From contig NZ_CP010681.1 in NCBI RefSeq assembly GCF_002407245.1, positions 1,364,001 to 1,428,000 on the forward strand: 64,000 nucleotides of DNA, given 5' to 3'. Position numbers and translations under genes: made by a program. Positions 6,104 through 15,114 of the stretch are shown piece by piece (position 1 is the first letter of the stretch; each line of letters opens with the position of its first letter). Origin of the DNA: Phaeobacter piscinae (GTDB taxonomy: Bacteria > Pseudomonadota > Alphaproteobacteria > Rhodobacterales > Rhodobacteraceae). The notes beneath the pieces were generated by a model. That model saw nothing but the letters and a program-made list of their open reading frames with translations, ran no database searches and was not told where the DNA came from.

Positions 6104-7741
6104 ATGACAGATGAAACGGCCAATCAGGGCATACCCGCCCCCGACGGTGAGGCCGCCGTCATCGACACCGAATATGAAATTGGACAGGACAATTTAGAGG
6201 GATCGGTGGGGCCGATCGGATTTGACATCCACAACCCCGTGTTCATGGTCTCCGGCATCAGCATCATGCTGTTTGTCTTCTACGCGCTGGTGCTCCCCGA
6301 ACAGGCCGCCGCTTTCTTCGGCTGGCTGCGCCCGGCGGTGACCAGCTCCTTTGATTGGTTTTTCCTCAGCGCGGGCAATATTTTCGTGCTGTTTTGTTTT
6401 TTCCTCATCGTCTCGCCCTGGGGCAAGGTACGCCTGGGTGGCGCGGATGCGGCACCCGATTACACCTATACCGGCTGGTTCGCGATGTTGTTCGCCGCCG
6501 GCATGGGCATTGGCCTGATGTTCTACGGCGTCAGTGAGCCGATGAGCCATTATTCCACCTCCTTTGGCGGGGTGAGCATGGGCGAGAACGGCGCCCGCAC
6601 CGATTGGGCTCCCTTGGGTGGGGCCGCAGGGGACAGCGCGGAATCCGTGCGTCTTGGCATGGCGGCAACGATCTACCACTGGGGCCTGCACCCCTGGGCG
6701 ATCTACGCCATTGTTGCGCTGTCACTGGCGCTCTTTTCCTTCAACAAGGGGCTGCCGCTGACCATCCGCTCGGCCTTCTACCCGATTTTCGGCGAACGGG
6801 TCTGGGGCTGGACGGGCCATGTGATCGATATCCTTGCGGTCTTTGCCACGCTCTTTGGTCTTGCAACCTCCCTTGGCTTTGGTGCGACACAGGCCAACGC
6901 GGGGCTGAACGAACTCTTTGGCGTGCCGGTTGGTTCCACCACCGAAGTGATCCTGATCTCCGCCATCACCGCGGTGGCGCTGGTGTCGGTGGTGCGTGGC
7001 CTTGATGGCGGCGTGAAGGTGCTGAGCGAGCTGAACATGGGGCTGGCCTTCCTGCTGCTGATCTTCGTGCTTCTGGTCGGGCCAACCCTGCTGATCATCA
7101 CCGGCTTCTTCGACAGTCTGATGGCCTATGTGCAGTATCTGCCTGCTCTCTCGATGCCCTTCGGGCGCGAGGATACCAACTACAGCCAGGGCTGGACCGC
7201 CTTTTACTGGGCGTGGTGGATCAGCTGGTCGCCTTTTGTCGGCATGTTCATCGCCCGCGTCAGCCGGGGCCGCACCGTGCGGGAATTCATCATCTGCGTG
7301 CTGCTGATCCCCAGCCTGGTCTGTGTCTTGTGGATGAGCGTTTTTGGCGGCACCGCGATCCATCAGGTGGTGGCGGATGGCTATACCGGTGCGCAGGATG
7401 CGGCGCTTGAACTGAAGCTGTTCAAGATGTTGGATCAGCTGCCGCTGGCGTCCATCACCTCCTTTGTCGGGATCCTGCTGGTGATTGTGTTTTTTGTCAC
7501 CTCCTCGGATTCCGGCTCGCTGGTGATCGATACGATCACCGCGGGGGGCAAGGTTGATGCGCCGATGCCGCAGCGGGTGTTCTGGTGCGTGTTCGAAGGC
7601 GCCGTTGCGATTGTGCTGCTGCTTGGCGGCGGTCTGGTCGCCCTGCAGGCGATGGTGATCTCAACGGGCCTGCCGTTCACGGTGGTGCTGCTCCTGATGT
7701 GCTGGGCAATCCTGCGCGGACTGCAAAGCGAGCCGCGCTGA
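6104..7741 (+). CDS. BCCT-family transporter (betaine/carnitine/choline or DMSP)
   Basis: The 545-residue inner-membrane protein has about twelve hydrophobic segments and the BCCT hallmarks: the glycine-rich GMGIGLMFYGVSEP stretch near residue 140 and the tryptophan signature GWTAFYWAWWISWSPF near residue 365, followed by FIARVSRGRTVREF. Residues 1-40 form an acidic cytoplasmic tail. Members import quaternary ammonium or tertiary sulfonium compounds using sodium or proton gradients. Because it follows acuI and its regulator, DMSP (as for DddT transporters) is a reasonable substrate; glycine betaine or choline are equally compatible and cannot be told apart from sequence. It is the only gene between two terminators, so it is probably monocistronic. 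ATG at 6104 follows GCAGGGACACCC. Confidence 0.88.
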   Translation: MTDETANQGIPAPDGEAAVIDTEYEIGQDNLEGSVGPIGFDIHNPVFMVSGISIMLFVFYALVLPEQAAAFFGWLRPAVTSSFDWFFLSAGNIFVLFCFFLIVSPWGKVRLGGADAAPDYTYTGWFAMLFAAGMGIGLMFYGVSEPMSHYSTSFGGVSMGENGARTDWAPLGGAAGDSAESVRLGMAATIYHWGLHPWAIYAIVALSLALFSFNKGLPLTIRSAFYPIFGERVWGWTGHVIDILAVFATLFGLATSLGFGATQANAGLNELFGVPVGSTTEVILISAITAVALVSVVRGLDGGVKVLSELNMGLAFLLLIFVLLVGPTLLIITGFFDSLMAYVQYLPALSMPFGREDTNYSQGWTAFYWAWWISWSPFVGMFIARVSRGRTVREFIICVLLIPSLVCVLWMSVFGGTAIHQVVADGYTGAQDAALELKLFKMLDQLPLASITSFVGILLVIVFFVTSSDSGSLVIDTITAGGKVDAPMPQRVFWCVFEGAVAIVLLLGGGLVALQAMVISTGLPFTVVLLLMCWAILRGLQSEPR

Positions 7742-7801
7742 CAGGCATGGCTGTCCGGTCTGACGTTCCGACCTGACCCATTCGCCACACACATCTGACA
7801 G

Positions 7802-7832
7802 AAAACGCCCCGGGGATCCTCCGGGGCGTTTT
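7802..7832. terminator. bidirectional terminator between BCCT and VOC genes
   Basis: Perfect 12-base stem AAAACGCCCCGG (7802-7813) / CCGGGGCGTTTT (7821-7832) with a seven-base loop. A-run and T-run on either side serve both the plus-strand transporter and the minus-strand VOC gene. Confidence 0.9.
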
Positions 7833-7861
7833 GCACTGTCTGGACTGCGGTTTTTACCCGC

Positions 7862-8245
7862 CTAGCCCGTTGCCTCAAAAAAGCCGACGGAATTACCATC
7901 CGGATCTTTGGCGTAGAAGAAATGCCCGCGCGGCAGCGGGATCGCTTCCGACACCACCTGTCCTCCGGCATCCGTCACCCGTGTCATCACGTCGGCCAGC
8001 GCACCCTCGGCCGCCAGATGCAGGGTGGGACCGATCCCATCGGGGGCAGGGGTGCCAGGGTAGATGCTCAGCGCGACACCGGTGGCCGGGTCTTTCGGGC
8101 GAAACAGCAGCATCGGGTTTGGCCCATCGGTGACCAGCTCCAACTCAGCCCCTGTCACATGCTGATAAAAGCGGGTCGCGGCGTCCATATCGGTCACGGG
8201 GATCTCGCCCCAGACCAGAAAATCCTTCGGAGTATATGCCATCAT
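7862..8245 (-). CDS. VOC (glyoxalase/bleomycin-resistance fold) family protein
   Basis: The 127-residue protein is a single VOC module pair: LVWGEIPVTDMDAATRFYQHVTG opens the first beta-alpha-beta unit, and GHFFYAKDPDGNSVGFFEATG closes the second, including the DPDGN turn and a final Glu that usually binds metal. Such proteins are lyases, dioxygenases or resistance proteins; the substrate is not predictable. ATG at 8245 (or 8242) follows AAGGAAAGGACGCAG, which rules out the longer frame. It converges with the BCCT gene at a shared terminator and diverges from the aminotransferase gene. Confidence 0.8.
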   Translation of the reverse strand: MMAYTPKDFLVWGEIPVTDMDAATRFYQHVTGAELELVTDGPNPMLLFRPKDPATGVALSIYPGTPAPDGIGPTLHLAAEGALADVMTRVTDAGGQVVSEAIPLPRGHFFYAKDPDGNSVGFFEATG

Positions 8246-8405
8246 CTGCGTCCTTTCCTTCTGATGTGGCCCTTTGCTACCCGCCGCTGTTGCCAAAAAA
8301 TGTCATCAGCGCAGCAACGGCAGCTGCGGGCAGGCATCACCATCGGCGCTTGACCTCATGCACCATCATCGGCACTCCTTTCGGAGACAGACATAAGGAG
8401 AGACC

Positions 8406-9635
8406 ATGGCCCTCGATATCGATTTCGTCCGCAGCCAGTTTCCGGCATTTGCAGCAGCGAATTTGCAAGGTCAGGCGTTTTTTGAAAATGCCGGCGGCTC
8501 CTATACCTGCCAGCCGGTGATCAACCGGCTCACCCGGTTTTACACTGAACGCAAGGTGCAGCCCTATGCGCCCTATGAGGCCTCGACACTGGCAGGCGCT
8601 GAGATGGATGAGGCGCGGCACCGCCTGGCGGGCATTCTCGGGGTGGATCGTGATGAGCTGAGCTTTGGCCCCTCCACCACCCAGAACACCTATGTGCTGG
8701 CGCAGGCCTTTCGTGACTTTCTGTCCCCGGGGGAGGCGATCATCGTCACCAATCAGGACCATGAGGCCAACAGTGGTCCGTGGCGCCGTCTGGCTGATGC
8801 GGGGATTGAGGTGCGCGAATGGCAGATCGACCCGCAGTCCGGCCATCTGGATCCGGGCGATCTTGAAAACCTGCTGGATGAAAAGGTCCGTCTGGTGTGT
8901 TTTCCCCATTGCTCCAACGTGGTCGGGGAGTTGAACCCGGTCACCGAAATCACCGCACTGGCCCATGCGGCGGGCGCCTTTGTCTGTGTCGATGGCGTCT
9001 CTTATGCGCCCCATGGTCTGCCAAATGTTGGCGAGCTGGGGCCGGATATCTATCTGTTTTCTGCCTATAAAACCTACGGGCCCCATCAGGGGCTGATGGT
9101 GATCCGCCGCGCCCTTGGGGAGCTGCTGCCCAATCAGGGCCATTTCTTCAATGGTGATACGCTTTACAAACGCTTCACCCCGGCGGGGCCAGATCATGCG
9201 CAGATCGCGGCCTGCGCCGGCATGGCCGATTATATTGCAACCCTTGCCCATCACCACGGCGGTCCGCTGACCGAAGGCGCCGCGCAGGGCGCCTTTGTCC
9301 ACGATCTGATGCGCGCCCATGAGGTAGAGCTGCTGCAACCGCTGCTGGACATGGTGAAGGATCGCAATGACCTGCGCCTGATTGGTCCGTCTGATGCCGC
9401 CACCCGCGCGCCCACCGTGGCGCTGGCGCTCGACCGCCCGGCAGAGGCCGTGGCGGCTGAACTGGCAGAGCACGGCATCATGGCGGGGGGCGGCGATTTC
9501 TACGCCCTGCGCGCGCTCAATGCTATGGGCGTGTCGACCAGCGATGGGGTGCTGCGGCTCAGTTTTACGCATTACACCTCGAAAAAGGAGATGACACAGC
9601 TGATGGAGGCCCTAGATCGCGTCTTGAGCAAGTGA
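8406..9635 (+). CDS. class V aminotransferase family protein (cysteine desulfurase-like)
   Basis: The 409-residue PLP enzyme shows the class V fold: FENAGGSYTCQPV near the N-terminus, SFGPSTTQNTYVLAQAF (phosphate-binding turn), NQDHEANSGPWRRL with the His that stacks on PLP, VCVDGVSYAPHGLPNV with the Asp that binds the pyridine nitrogen, and SAYKTYGPHQG with the Schiff-base Lys. No mobile Cys loop typical of SufS/IscS is evident, so a desulfurase role is doubtful; related proteins act as selenocysteine lyases, kynureninases or epimerases. Start at 8406 follows AAGGAGAGACC, an excellent ribosome site. It is the first of a co-directional group running to the photolyase gene. Confidence 0.8.
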   Translation: MALDIDFVRSQFPAFAAANLQGQAFFENAGGSYTCQPVINRLTRFYTERKVQPYAPYEASTLAGAEMDEARHRLAGILGVDRDELSFGPSTTQNTYVLAQAFRDFLSPGEAIIVTNQDHEANSGPWRRLADAGIEVREWQIDPQSGHLDPGDLENLLDEKVRLVCFPHCSNVVGELNPVTEITALAHAAGAFVCVDGVSYAPHGLPNVGELGPDIYLFSAYKTYGPHQGLMVIRRALGELLPNQGHFFNGDTLYKRFTPAGPDHAQIAACAGMADYIATLAHHHGGPLTEGAAQGAFVHDLMRAHEVELLQPLLDMVKDRNDLRLIGPSDAATRAPTVALALDRPAEAVAAELAEHGIMAGGGDFYALRALNAMGVSTSDGVLRLSFTHYTSKKEMTQLMEALDRVLSK

Positions 9636-9659
9636 CGAGATCCAAAGGACAGGCCCTTC

Positions 9660-11099
9660 ATGACCGACGACAAACCGAGCAACGCCCCGATCATCTGGTG
9701 GGTGCGGCGCGACCTGCGTCTTGCCGATAACCCGGCGCTGGCGGCGGCTGTCGCTGCGGATGTTCCGGTTATCCCTGTCTTTATCCTTGATGCGCTGGAT
9801 GAGGACCTGGGCGCCGCGCCAAGGTTCCGGTTGGGGCTGGGGCTGGCGCATCTGGCCAAGGAGCTGGAGCGGCGCGGCGCGCGGCTGATCCTGCGCCGCG
9901 GGTCAGCACAGGAGGTGCTGACGCAGCTGATCACGGACACCGGTGCGGGCGCAGTTCACTGGACCCGCGCCTATGACCCGCAGGCCATCGCCCGCGACAC
10001 CGACATCAAGGATCAGCTGAAGGGGCAGGGAATTGCGGCGAAATCCTTTGGCGGCCATCTGCTGTTTGAGCCCTGGACGGTCGAGACCAAAACCGGCGGC
10101 ATGTACCGGGTCTATTCGCCCTATTGGAAGGCGGTGCGCGACCGCGACGTTGACGGGCTGATCGCCGCCCCCTCACGGATCCCGGCGCCGGCGCATTGGC
10201 CGGCCTCAGATGATCTGGACAGCTGGCAGATGGCTGCCGCGATGCGGCGGGGCGCAGATGTGGTGGCGCAATACTGCCGCGTCGGCGAAGATGCAGCGCA
10301 GGAGCGGCTGGCAGAGTTCCTCGACAGCCGCGTCGCCGACTACAAACAGGACCGCGATTTTCCCGCAATGGATGCCACCTCGGGTCTGTCTGAGAACCTC
10401 GCTTGGGGGGAGATCAGTCCGCGCCGCATGTGGCATCACGGGCTGGAGGCGCGCCGGGCCGGCAAATCCGGCGCTGAGCATTTCCTCAAGGAAATCGTCT
10501 GGCGCGAATTTGCCTATCACCTGATGTTCCACACCCCCCATATTCTGACTCGCAACTGGCGCCCGGAATGGGAGCATTTCAACTGGTCGGAGCGTGACGA
10601 TGACAAGGTCGACGCCTGGCGGCGCGGCCAGACAGGGTATAATTTCGTCGATGCCGCCATGCGAGAGCTTTACGTGACCGGCAAGATGCACAACCGCGCC
10701 CGGATGATCGTGGCCAGCTTTCTGACCAAACATATGCTCACCCATTGGCGCATTGGCCAGCAGTGGTTTGAGGAGTGTCTGGTGGACTGGGACCCGGCCT
10801 CCAACGCCATGGGTTGGCAATGGGTGGCAGGCTCCGGCCCTGATGCCTCGCCGTTCTTTCGGATTTTCAACCCCGATGGCCAGCTGGAGAAATTCGACGC
10901 CAAAGGCCGCTACCAGTCCGCCTGGATCGCCGAAGGGCAGGCCAATCCGCCGCAGACCGCGCTGGATTTCTACCGCGCCACACCCCTGTCCTGGCAGCTG
11001 TCGCCAAAGGACAAACGCGCTGAGCCGTTCCTTGACCTGAAGGAGGGCCGCGCCCGCGCGCTGGAGGTCTACGGCCAGCGGGAACTGCCTGACGACTGA
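9660..11099 (+). CDS. phrB: deoxyribodipyrimidine photolyase
   Basis: The 479-residue flavoprotein has an N-terminal antenna domain (IIWWVRRDLRLADNPAL) and a C-terminal FAD domain with FLKEIVWREFAYHLMFHTPH, the FVDAAMRELYVTGKMHNRARM signature, and the HWRIGQQWFEECLVDWDPASNAMGWQWVAGSG block with the Trp residues of the electron chain. It repairs cyclobutane pyrimidine dimers using blue light. Length and order match class I CPD photolyases. It starts 24 bases after the aminotransferase gene with GATCCAAAGGA upstream, so the two are probably co-transcribed. A cryptochrome role cannot be excluded but nothing points to it. Confidence 0.93.
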   Translation: MTDDKPSNAPIIWWVRRDLRLADNPALAAAVAADVPVIPVFILDALDEDLGAAPRFRLGLGLAHLAKELERRGARLILRRGSAQEVLTQLITDTGAGAVHWTRAYDPQAIARDTDIKDQLKGQGIAAKSFGGHLLFEPWTVETKTGGMYRVYSPYWKAVRDRDVDGLIAAPSRIPAPAHWPASDDLDSWQMAAAMRRGADVVAQYCRVGEDAAQERLAEFLDSRVADYKQDRDFPAMDATSGLSENLAWGEISPRRMWHHGLEARRAGKSGAEHFLKEIVWREFAYHLMFHTPHILTRNWRPEWEHFNWSERDDDKVDAWRRGQTGYNFVDAAMRELYVTGKMHNRARMIVASFLTKHMLTHWRIGQQWFEECLVDWDPASNAMGWQWVAGSGPDASPFFRIFNPDGQLEKFDAKGRYQSAWIAEGQANPPQTALDFYRATPLSWQLSPKDKRAEPFLDLKEGRARALEVYGQRELPDD

Positions 11100-11167
11100 C
11101 AGATCCCTTGCCAGAAGCGCCTGATTTGGCCTAGCCTTTTGGGTGGGCTCGTCTTGGGGAGGACAGA

Positions 11168-12373
11168 ATGGCGCTCACAACGACCGACGGACAGGCCAAT
11201 CTGCCGCGCTACTTCGCAGCGATTTTTGACCAACTGCACGCGCTGGAGGTGGGGCAGCTGGACATTGACCTGCCGGACGGGCGGGTGTTTCGCGTCAGTG
11301 GCCAACGGCCCGGCCCGGTGGCCGATCTGCGCATCCACAATCCGGACTGCTTTGCCCGGCTGATCCGCGAGGGCGATCTGGGGTTTTCCGATGCCTATCT
11401 GGACGGCTGGTGGAGCACATCGGATTTGCAAGCCTTCATGGATCTGATCCATCTCGGGTCGGAAACTGTTTACGACGGCTTCCCGGGACGCGGGCTGATC
11501 CGCGCCTATGAGCAGTTCCGCTTCTGGCTGCAACGCAATCACCGCGCCCAGGCCAAGGCGAATATCTCCTACCACTATGACCTTGGTAACGCCTTCTACG
11601 GGCTGTGGCTGGACGACACGATGACCTATTCCAGTGCCCTGTTCAAAACCGGACAGGAAAGTCTGGAGACCGCGCAAACAGCCAAATACGCCTCCATGGT
11701 GGATCAGATGGGGGTGAAGCCCGGCGACCATGTGCTGGAGGTTGGCTGCGGCTGGGGCGGCTTTGCCGAATATGCCGCCCGCGAACGGGGCTTGCGTGTC
11801 ACTGGCCTCACCATCAGCGAAGAACAGTTGAAATACGCCCGTCAGCGCATTGAAAAGGCTGGACTTTCCGATCAGGTCGAACTCAGGATGCAGGACTACC
11901 GCGACTGCGAGGGCACCTTTGACGGTATCGCTTCCATCGAGATGTTTGAGGCGGTGGGCGAAAAATACTGGCCCGCCTATTTCCAGATGATCCACGACCG
12001 GTTGCGCCCGGGCGGGCAGGCGACCTTGCAGATCATCACCGTCGCGGACCGGCGCTGGACCGTTTATAAACGCGGCGTCGATTTCATTCAGAAACATATT
12101 TTCCCGGGCGGGATGCTGCCCGCGCCAAAGATCCTGCGCCAACAGGTGGAACTTGCCGGGCTGCAGGTCATGAAATCGCTCGAATTCGGTGATAGCTACG
12201 ATCAGACGTTGCGGCGCTGGCACGCCACATTCAACAACCGCTGGGACGAGATTGCTGCCATGGGATTTGATGATCGCTTCAGGAAAATGTGGAATTTCTA
12301 CCTCACCTCCTGCGCGGCCGCGTTCAAGGCTGAGACCTGCGATGTCACCCAGATCACGCTTGCCCACCGCTGA
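11168..12373 (+). CDS. cfa: cyclopropane-fatty-acyl-phospholipid synthase
   Basis: The 401-residue protein has the N-terminal lipid-binding region of the family (FARLIREGDLGFSDAYLDGWW), the ISYHYDLGNAFYGLWLDDTMTYSSALF block around residue 140, and a SAM-binding loop VLEVGCGWGGFAEYAA near residue 190. It methylenates cis double bonds of membrane phospholipids using S-adenosylmethionine, helping under acid, stationary or oxidative stress. ATG at 11168 follows GGGGAGGACAGA. It follows the photolyase by 68 bases and precedes trgA by 15, in a group of stress-related genes on the same strand. Confidence 0.92.
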   Translation: MALTTTDGQANLPRYFAAIFDQLHALEVGQLDIDLPDGRVFRVSGQRPGPVADLRIHNPDCFARLIREGDLGFSDAYLDGWWSTSDLQAFMDLIHLGSETVYDGFPGRGLIRAYEQFRFWLQRNHRAQAKANISYHYDLGNAFYGLWLDDTMTYSSALFKTGQESLETAQTAKYASMVDQMGVKPGDHVLEVGCGWGGFAEYAARERGLRVTGLTISEEQLKYARQRIEKAGLSDQVELRMQDYRDCEGTFDGIASIEMFEAVGEKYWPAYFQMIHDRLRPGGQATLQIITVADRRWTVYKRGVDFIQKHIFPGGMLPAPKILRQQVELAGLQVMKSLEFGDSYDQTLRRWHATFNNRWDEIAAMGFDDRFRKMWNFYLTSCAAAFKAETCDVTQITLAHR

Positions 12374-12388
12374 CCGAAAGCCCCGAAT

Positions 12389-12829
12389 ATGCCCACCGCC
12401 GCCCGATTGATTGCCGCCCTTAGCATGGCTCTTGTCGCCATCGCCGTCTCCTTCCTGATCATGCCGCTGATGCCAGAGGGCACGGATTTTGGCTATTTCG
12501 TGCCCTTCAATGCCGCGCTTGGCGTGCTGATTGGCTGGGTCTGGGTGGGGCGCCATGTGGGGCGCGGGGTGGTCAATGCCATCAATAACGGGCTGACCGG
12601 TGCCGCGCTTCTGGTGCTCTGGGGGCTGTTCTTTCAGGGCGCGTGGGAGATGTTCCGCCTCGCCATGCGCAATCGCTACGACGGCCCGTTTGAGGCGCTT
12701 TCGGCAATTTTTGTCATCGGATTGGATTTCTTTTTTGTGATGGCGGTGCCACATGTGTTGCTGGCGCTGGTGATTGGCGGCATCTTCTCTGGCCTGGTGA
12801 CCGAGAACGCCGCAAGACGCTGGCGCTGA
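12389..12829 (+). CDS. trgA: TrgA family membrane protein (tellurite resistance locus)
   Basis: The 146-residue protein has four hydrophobic segments (LIAALSMALVAIAVSFLI, FNAALGVLIGWVWVG, GAALLVLWGLFF, VMAVPHVLLALVIGGIFSGL), so it is an inner-membrane protein. Size, topology and the order trgA-trgB-cysK match the Rhodobacter sphaeroides tellurite resistance locus reported in the 1990s; its biochemical role is not known. It lies 15 bases after cfa and 29 before trgB, on the same strand, so the genes are probably one transcript. Identification rests on both the sequence pattern and the neighbours. Confidence 0.82.
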   Translation: MPTAARLIAALSMALVAIAVSFLIMPLMPEGTDFGYFVPFNAALGVLIGWVWVGRHVGRGVVNAINNGLTGAALLVLWGLFFQGAWEMFRLAMRNRYDGPFEALSAIFVIGLDFFFVMAVPHVLLALVIGGIFSGLVTENAARRWR

Positions 12830-12858
12830 AACGACATATTTCCAATAGGATACAGACC

Positions 12859-13983
12859 GTGGTTGATCTTTTTGTCTATGGCACCCTGCGCCATCTGCCG
12901 CTGCTTGAACTGGTGCTGGGGCGGTCCGGTGCCGCGCTGGATGCCGTGTCGGCGCATCTGCCGGACCACGGCGCCTTTGCGGTGGTGGATCAGCCCTTTC
13001 CCGCGATTGAGGCCCGCGCCGGACACCGCGCCCCGGGGCTCTTGCTGCAGGGCCTCACGCAGGACGATATCGACGCGCTGAATTTCTACGAAGGCGGGTT
13101 CGACTATACGCTGCGCCGCGTCACGGTGGAGCTGGACGCAGGTGGCAGCGCCCCGGCGGATGTCTATTTCCCCGATCCGGGCCTCTGGCAGACCGGCGCG
13201 CCCTGGGATCTGGCCGCATGGCAGGCCGACTGGGGCGCCTTGTCCCTGCGCGCCGCAGAGGAGGTCATGGCCTACCGTGGCCGACTGAGCCCGGCTGAGG
13301 TTGCAGCCCGTTTTCGCCCGATCCGTATTCGCGCCGCCGCTTGGTTGGCGGCGCAGAACCGGGCCGAGGATCCCGATCACGATCTGGCCCGCGATGTCGT
13401 CGTGCATGAGCATAAGCGCGCTTATGTGAATTTCTTCGCCATGGAGGAGATGGACCTGCAATTCCGCCGCTACGATGGCAGCCTCAGCCCGGTGGTGAAC
13501 CGGGGCGCGGCCTTGGTGGGTCAGGCGGCGGTGGTGCTGCCTTATGATCCGCGCCGCGATGCGGTGCTGCTGATCGAACAGTTTCGCGCGGCCACCTATA
13601 TCGCAGGCAACCGGCGCCCGTGGATGTGGGAACCGGTGGCTGGGCTTATTGATCCCGGCGAGACGCCCGAACAGGCGGCCCACCGCGAGGCGATGGAGGA
13701 GGCCGGCCTGACCATCGACCAGCTGGAAACCGTGACACGGGTCTATCCGTCCAGCGGCGCGTCGGGCGAGTTTTTGCACATCTTTGTAGGCGTTTGCGAC
13801 TTTGAGAACATCGCAGGCGGCGGCGGGCTGGAGAGCGAGAATGAGGATATCCGCAGCCAGATCATCCCCTATGATGACCTGATGCGCGGTGTTGATGATC
13901 ACAGCTATCAGGACATGCCACTGGTCACCGCCGCACTCTGGCTGTCACGTCATCGTGACCGGCTGCGCCGCGGCGAACCCTGA
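12859..13983 (+). CDS. trgB: TrgB: gamma-glutamylcyclotransferase-like plus Nudix hydrolase fusion
   Basis: Two enzymatic domains are joined in 374 residues. Residues 1-110 start with LFVYGTLRHLPLL, the YGTLR turn of GGCT/AIG2-like proteins, with an acidic residue in NFYEGGFDY. Residues about 200-365 are a Nudix domain of the ADP-ribose pyrophosphatase type, with box GLIDPGETPEQAAHREAMEEAG near 265 and the LLIEQFRAA strand before it. The Nudix part should cleave ADP-ribose-like nucleoside diphosphates; the first part may act on gamma-glutamyl compounds, which would fit a link to glutathione and redox stress. The GTG at 12859 follows AGGATACAGACC. It lies between trgA and cysK, the arrangement known from Rhodobacter. 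Confidence 0.85.
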   Translation: MVDLFVYGTLRHLPLLELVLGRSGAALDAVSAHLPDHGAFAVVDQPFPAIEARAGHRAPGLLLQGLTQDDIDALNFYEGGFDYTLRRVTVELDAGGSAPADVYFPDPGLWQTGAPWDLAAWQADWGALSLRAAEEVMAYRGRLSPAEVAARFRPIRIRAAAWLAAQNRAEDPDHDLARDVVVHEHKRAYVNFFAMEEMDLQFRRYDGSLSPVVNRGAALVGQAAVVLPYDPRRDAVLLIEQFRAATYIAGNRRPWMWEPVAGLIDPGETPEQAAHREAMEEAGLTIDQLETVTRVYPSSGASGEFLHIFVGVCDFENIAGGGGLESENEDIRSQIIPYDDLMRGVDDHSYQDMPLVTAALWLSRHRDRLRRGEP

Positions 13984-14079
13984 CAAGGCGGCGGGCAACC
14001 GGGCATGTGATCTGCATCTCGGCTTGTGGTTGTCCAATGCCTTGGCTACACCTCAACGGGAATGATCGAAAGGGATACC

Positions 14080-15114
14080 ATGCGCATTGCACATGACTTG
14101 GCCGACGCGATCGGCCACACGCCTCTGATCCGCCTGAACCGCGTCAGCGATGAAACCGGATGTGAGATTCTGGGGAAGGCCGAGTTCATGAACCCCGGCC
14201 AGTCGGTCAAGGACCGCGCGGCACTTTATATCATCAAGGATGCGATTGCCCGCGGGGATCTGAAACCGGGCGGCACCATCGTCGAAGGCACCGCCGGCAA
14301 CACCGGGATCGGTCTGGCGCTGGTTGGCGCCTCGATGGGGTTCAAAACGGTGATCGTCATCCCCGAAACCCAGTCCGAAGAGAAAAAGGACATGTTGCGG
14401 CTGGCCGGCGCTCAGCTGGTGCAGGTGCCCGCAGCGCCCTATCGCAACCCCAACAACTTTGTGCGGTACTCGGAACGTCTGGCCAAGGAACTGGCCAAGA
14501 CCGAACCCAATGGCGCAATCTGGGCCAATCAGTTCGACAATGTGGCCAACCGTCAGGCCCATGTTGAGACAACCGCACCGGAGATCTGGGACCAGACCGA
14601 GGGCAAGGTTGATGGCTTTGTCTGCGCCGTTGGCTCCGGCGGCACGCTGGCCGGTGTCGCCGATGCGCTGCAGCCCAAGGGCGTGAAGATCGGTCTCGCG
14701 GACCCGATGGGCGCCGCGCTTTATTCCTATTACACCACCGGCGAGATCGCGACCGAAGGCGGCTCAATTGCCGAAGGCATCGGTCAGGTCCGCATCACCA
14801 AGAACCTCGAAGGGTTCAAACCCGATTTCTGCTACCAGATCGAAGACCGCGACGCGCTGCCGTATGTCTTTGACCTCTTGCATGATGAAGGGCTGGTTCT
14901 GGGCGGGTCTTCGGCGATCAATATCGCTGGCGCCGTGCGCATGGCCAAGGACATGGGTCCGGGCAAAACCATTGTTACCGTGCTGTGCGACTATGGCACG
15001 CGCTACCAGTCGAAGCTGTTCAATCCCGACTTCCTGCGTGAAAAGGACCTGCCGGTTCCCGATTGGATGACCCACACCCCGGCCTCTATCCCCGGCGTGT
15101 TTGAGGACGTATGA
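14080..15114 (+). CDS. cysK: cysteine synthase A (O-acetylserine sulfhydrylase)
   Basis: The 344-residue PLP enzyme shows IGHTPLIRLNRVSD, the Lys-containing NPGQSVKDRAALYII motif (PLP Schiff base), the VEGTAGNTGIGLALVGASMG phosphate and substrate loops, and VGSGGTLAGVADAL. It makes cysteine from O-acetylserine and sulfide. ATG at 14080 follows GAAAGGGA; the open frame extends upstream but the family starts here. It is about 20 residues longer than typical CysK at the C-terminus (ending IPGVFEDV). With trgAB upstream it completes the tellurite/oxidative-stress locus; cysteine supply for thiol buffering is the likely link. Its stop overlaps the start of the MscS-like gene by four bases (ATGA). 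Confidence 0.92.
   Translation: MRIAHDLADAIGHTPLIRLNRVSDETGCEILGKAEFMNPGQSVKDRAALYIIKDAIARGDLKPGGTIVEGTAGNTGIGLALVGASMGFKTVIVIPETQSEEKKDMLRLAGAQLVQVPAAPYRNPNNFVRYSERLAKELAKTEPNGAIWANQFDNVANRQAHVETTAPEIWDQTEGKVDGFVCAVGSGGTLAGVADALQPKGVKIGLADPMGAALYSYYTTGEIATEGGSIAEGIGQVRITKNLEGFKPDFCYQIEDRDALPYVFDLLHDEGLVLGGSSAINIAGAVRMAKDMGPGKTIVTVLCDYGTRYQSKLFNPDFLREKDLPVPDWMTHTPASIPGVFEDV

Noticed and set aside
11069..12754. 561-codon open frame on the minus strand over cfa and trgA
   Set aside because: It is a high-GC shadow frame opposite well-identified genes, with no ribosome site.
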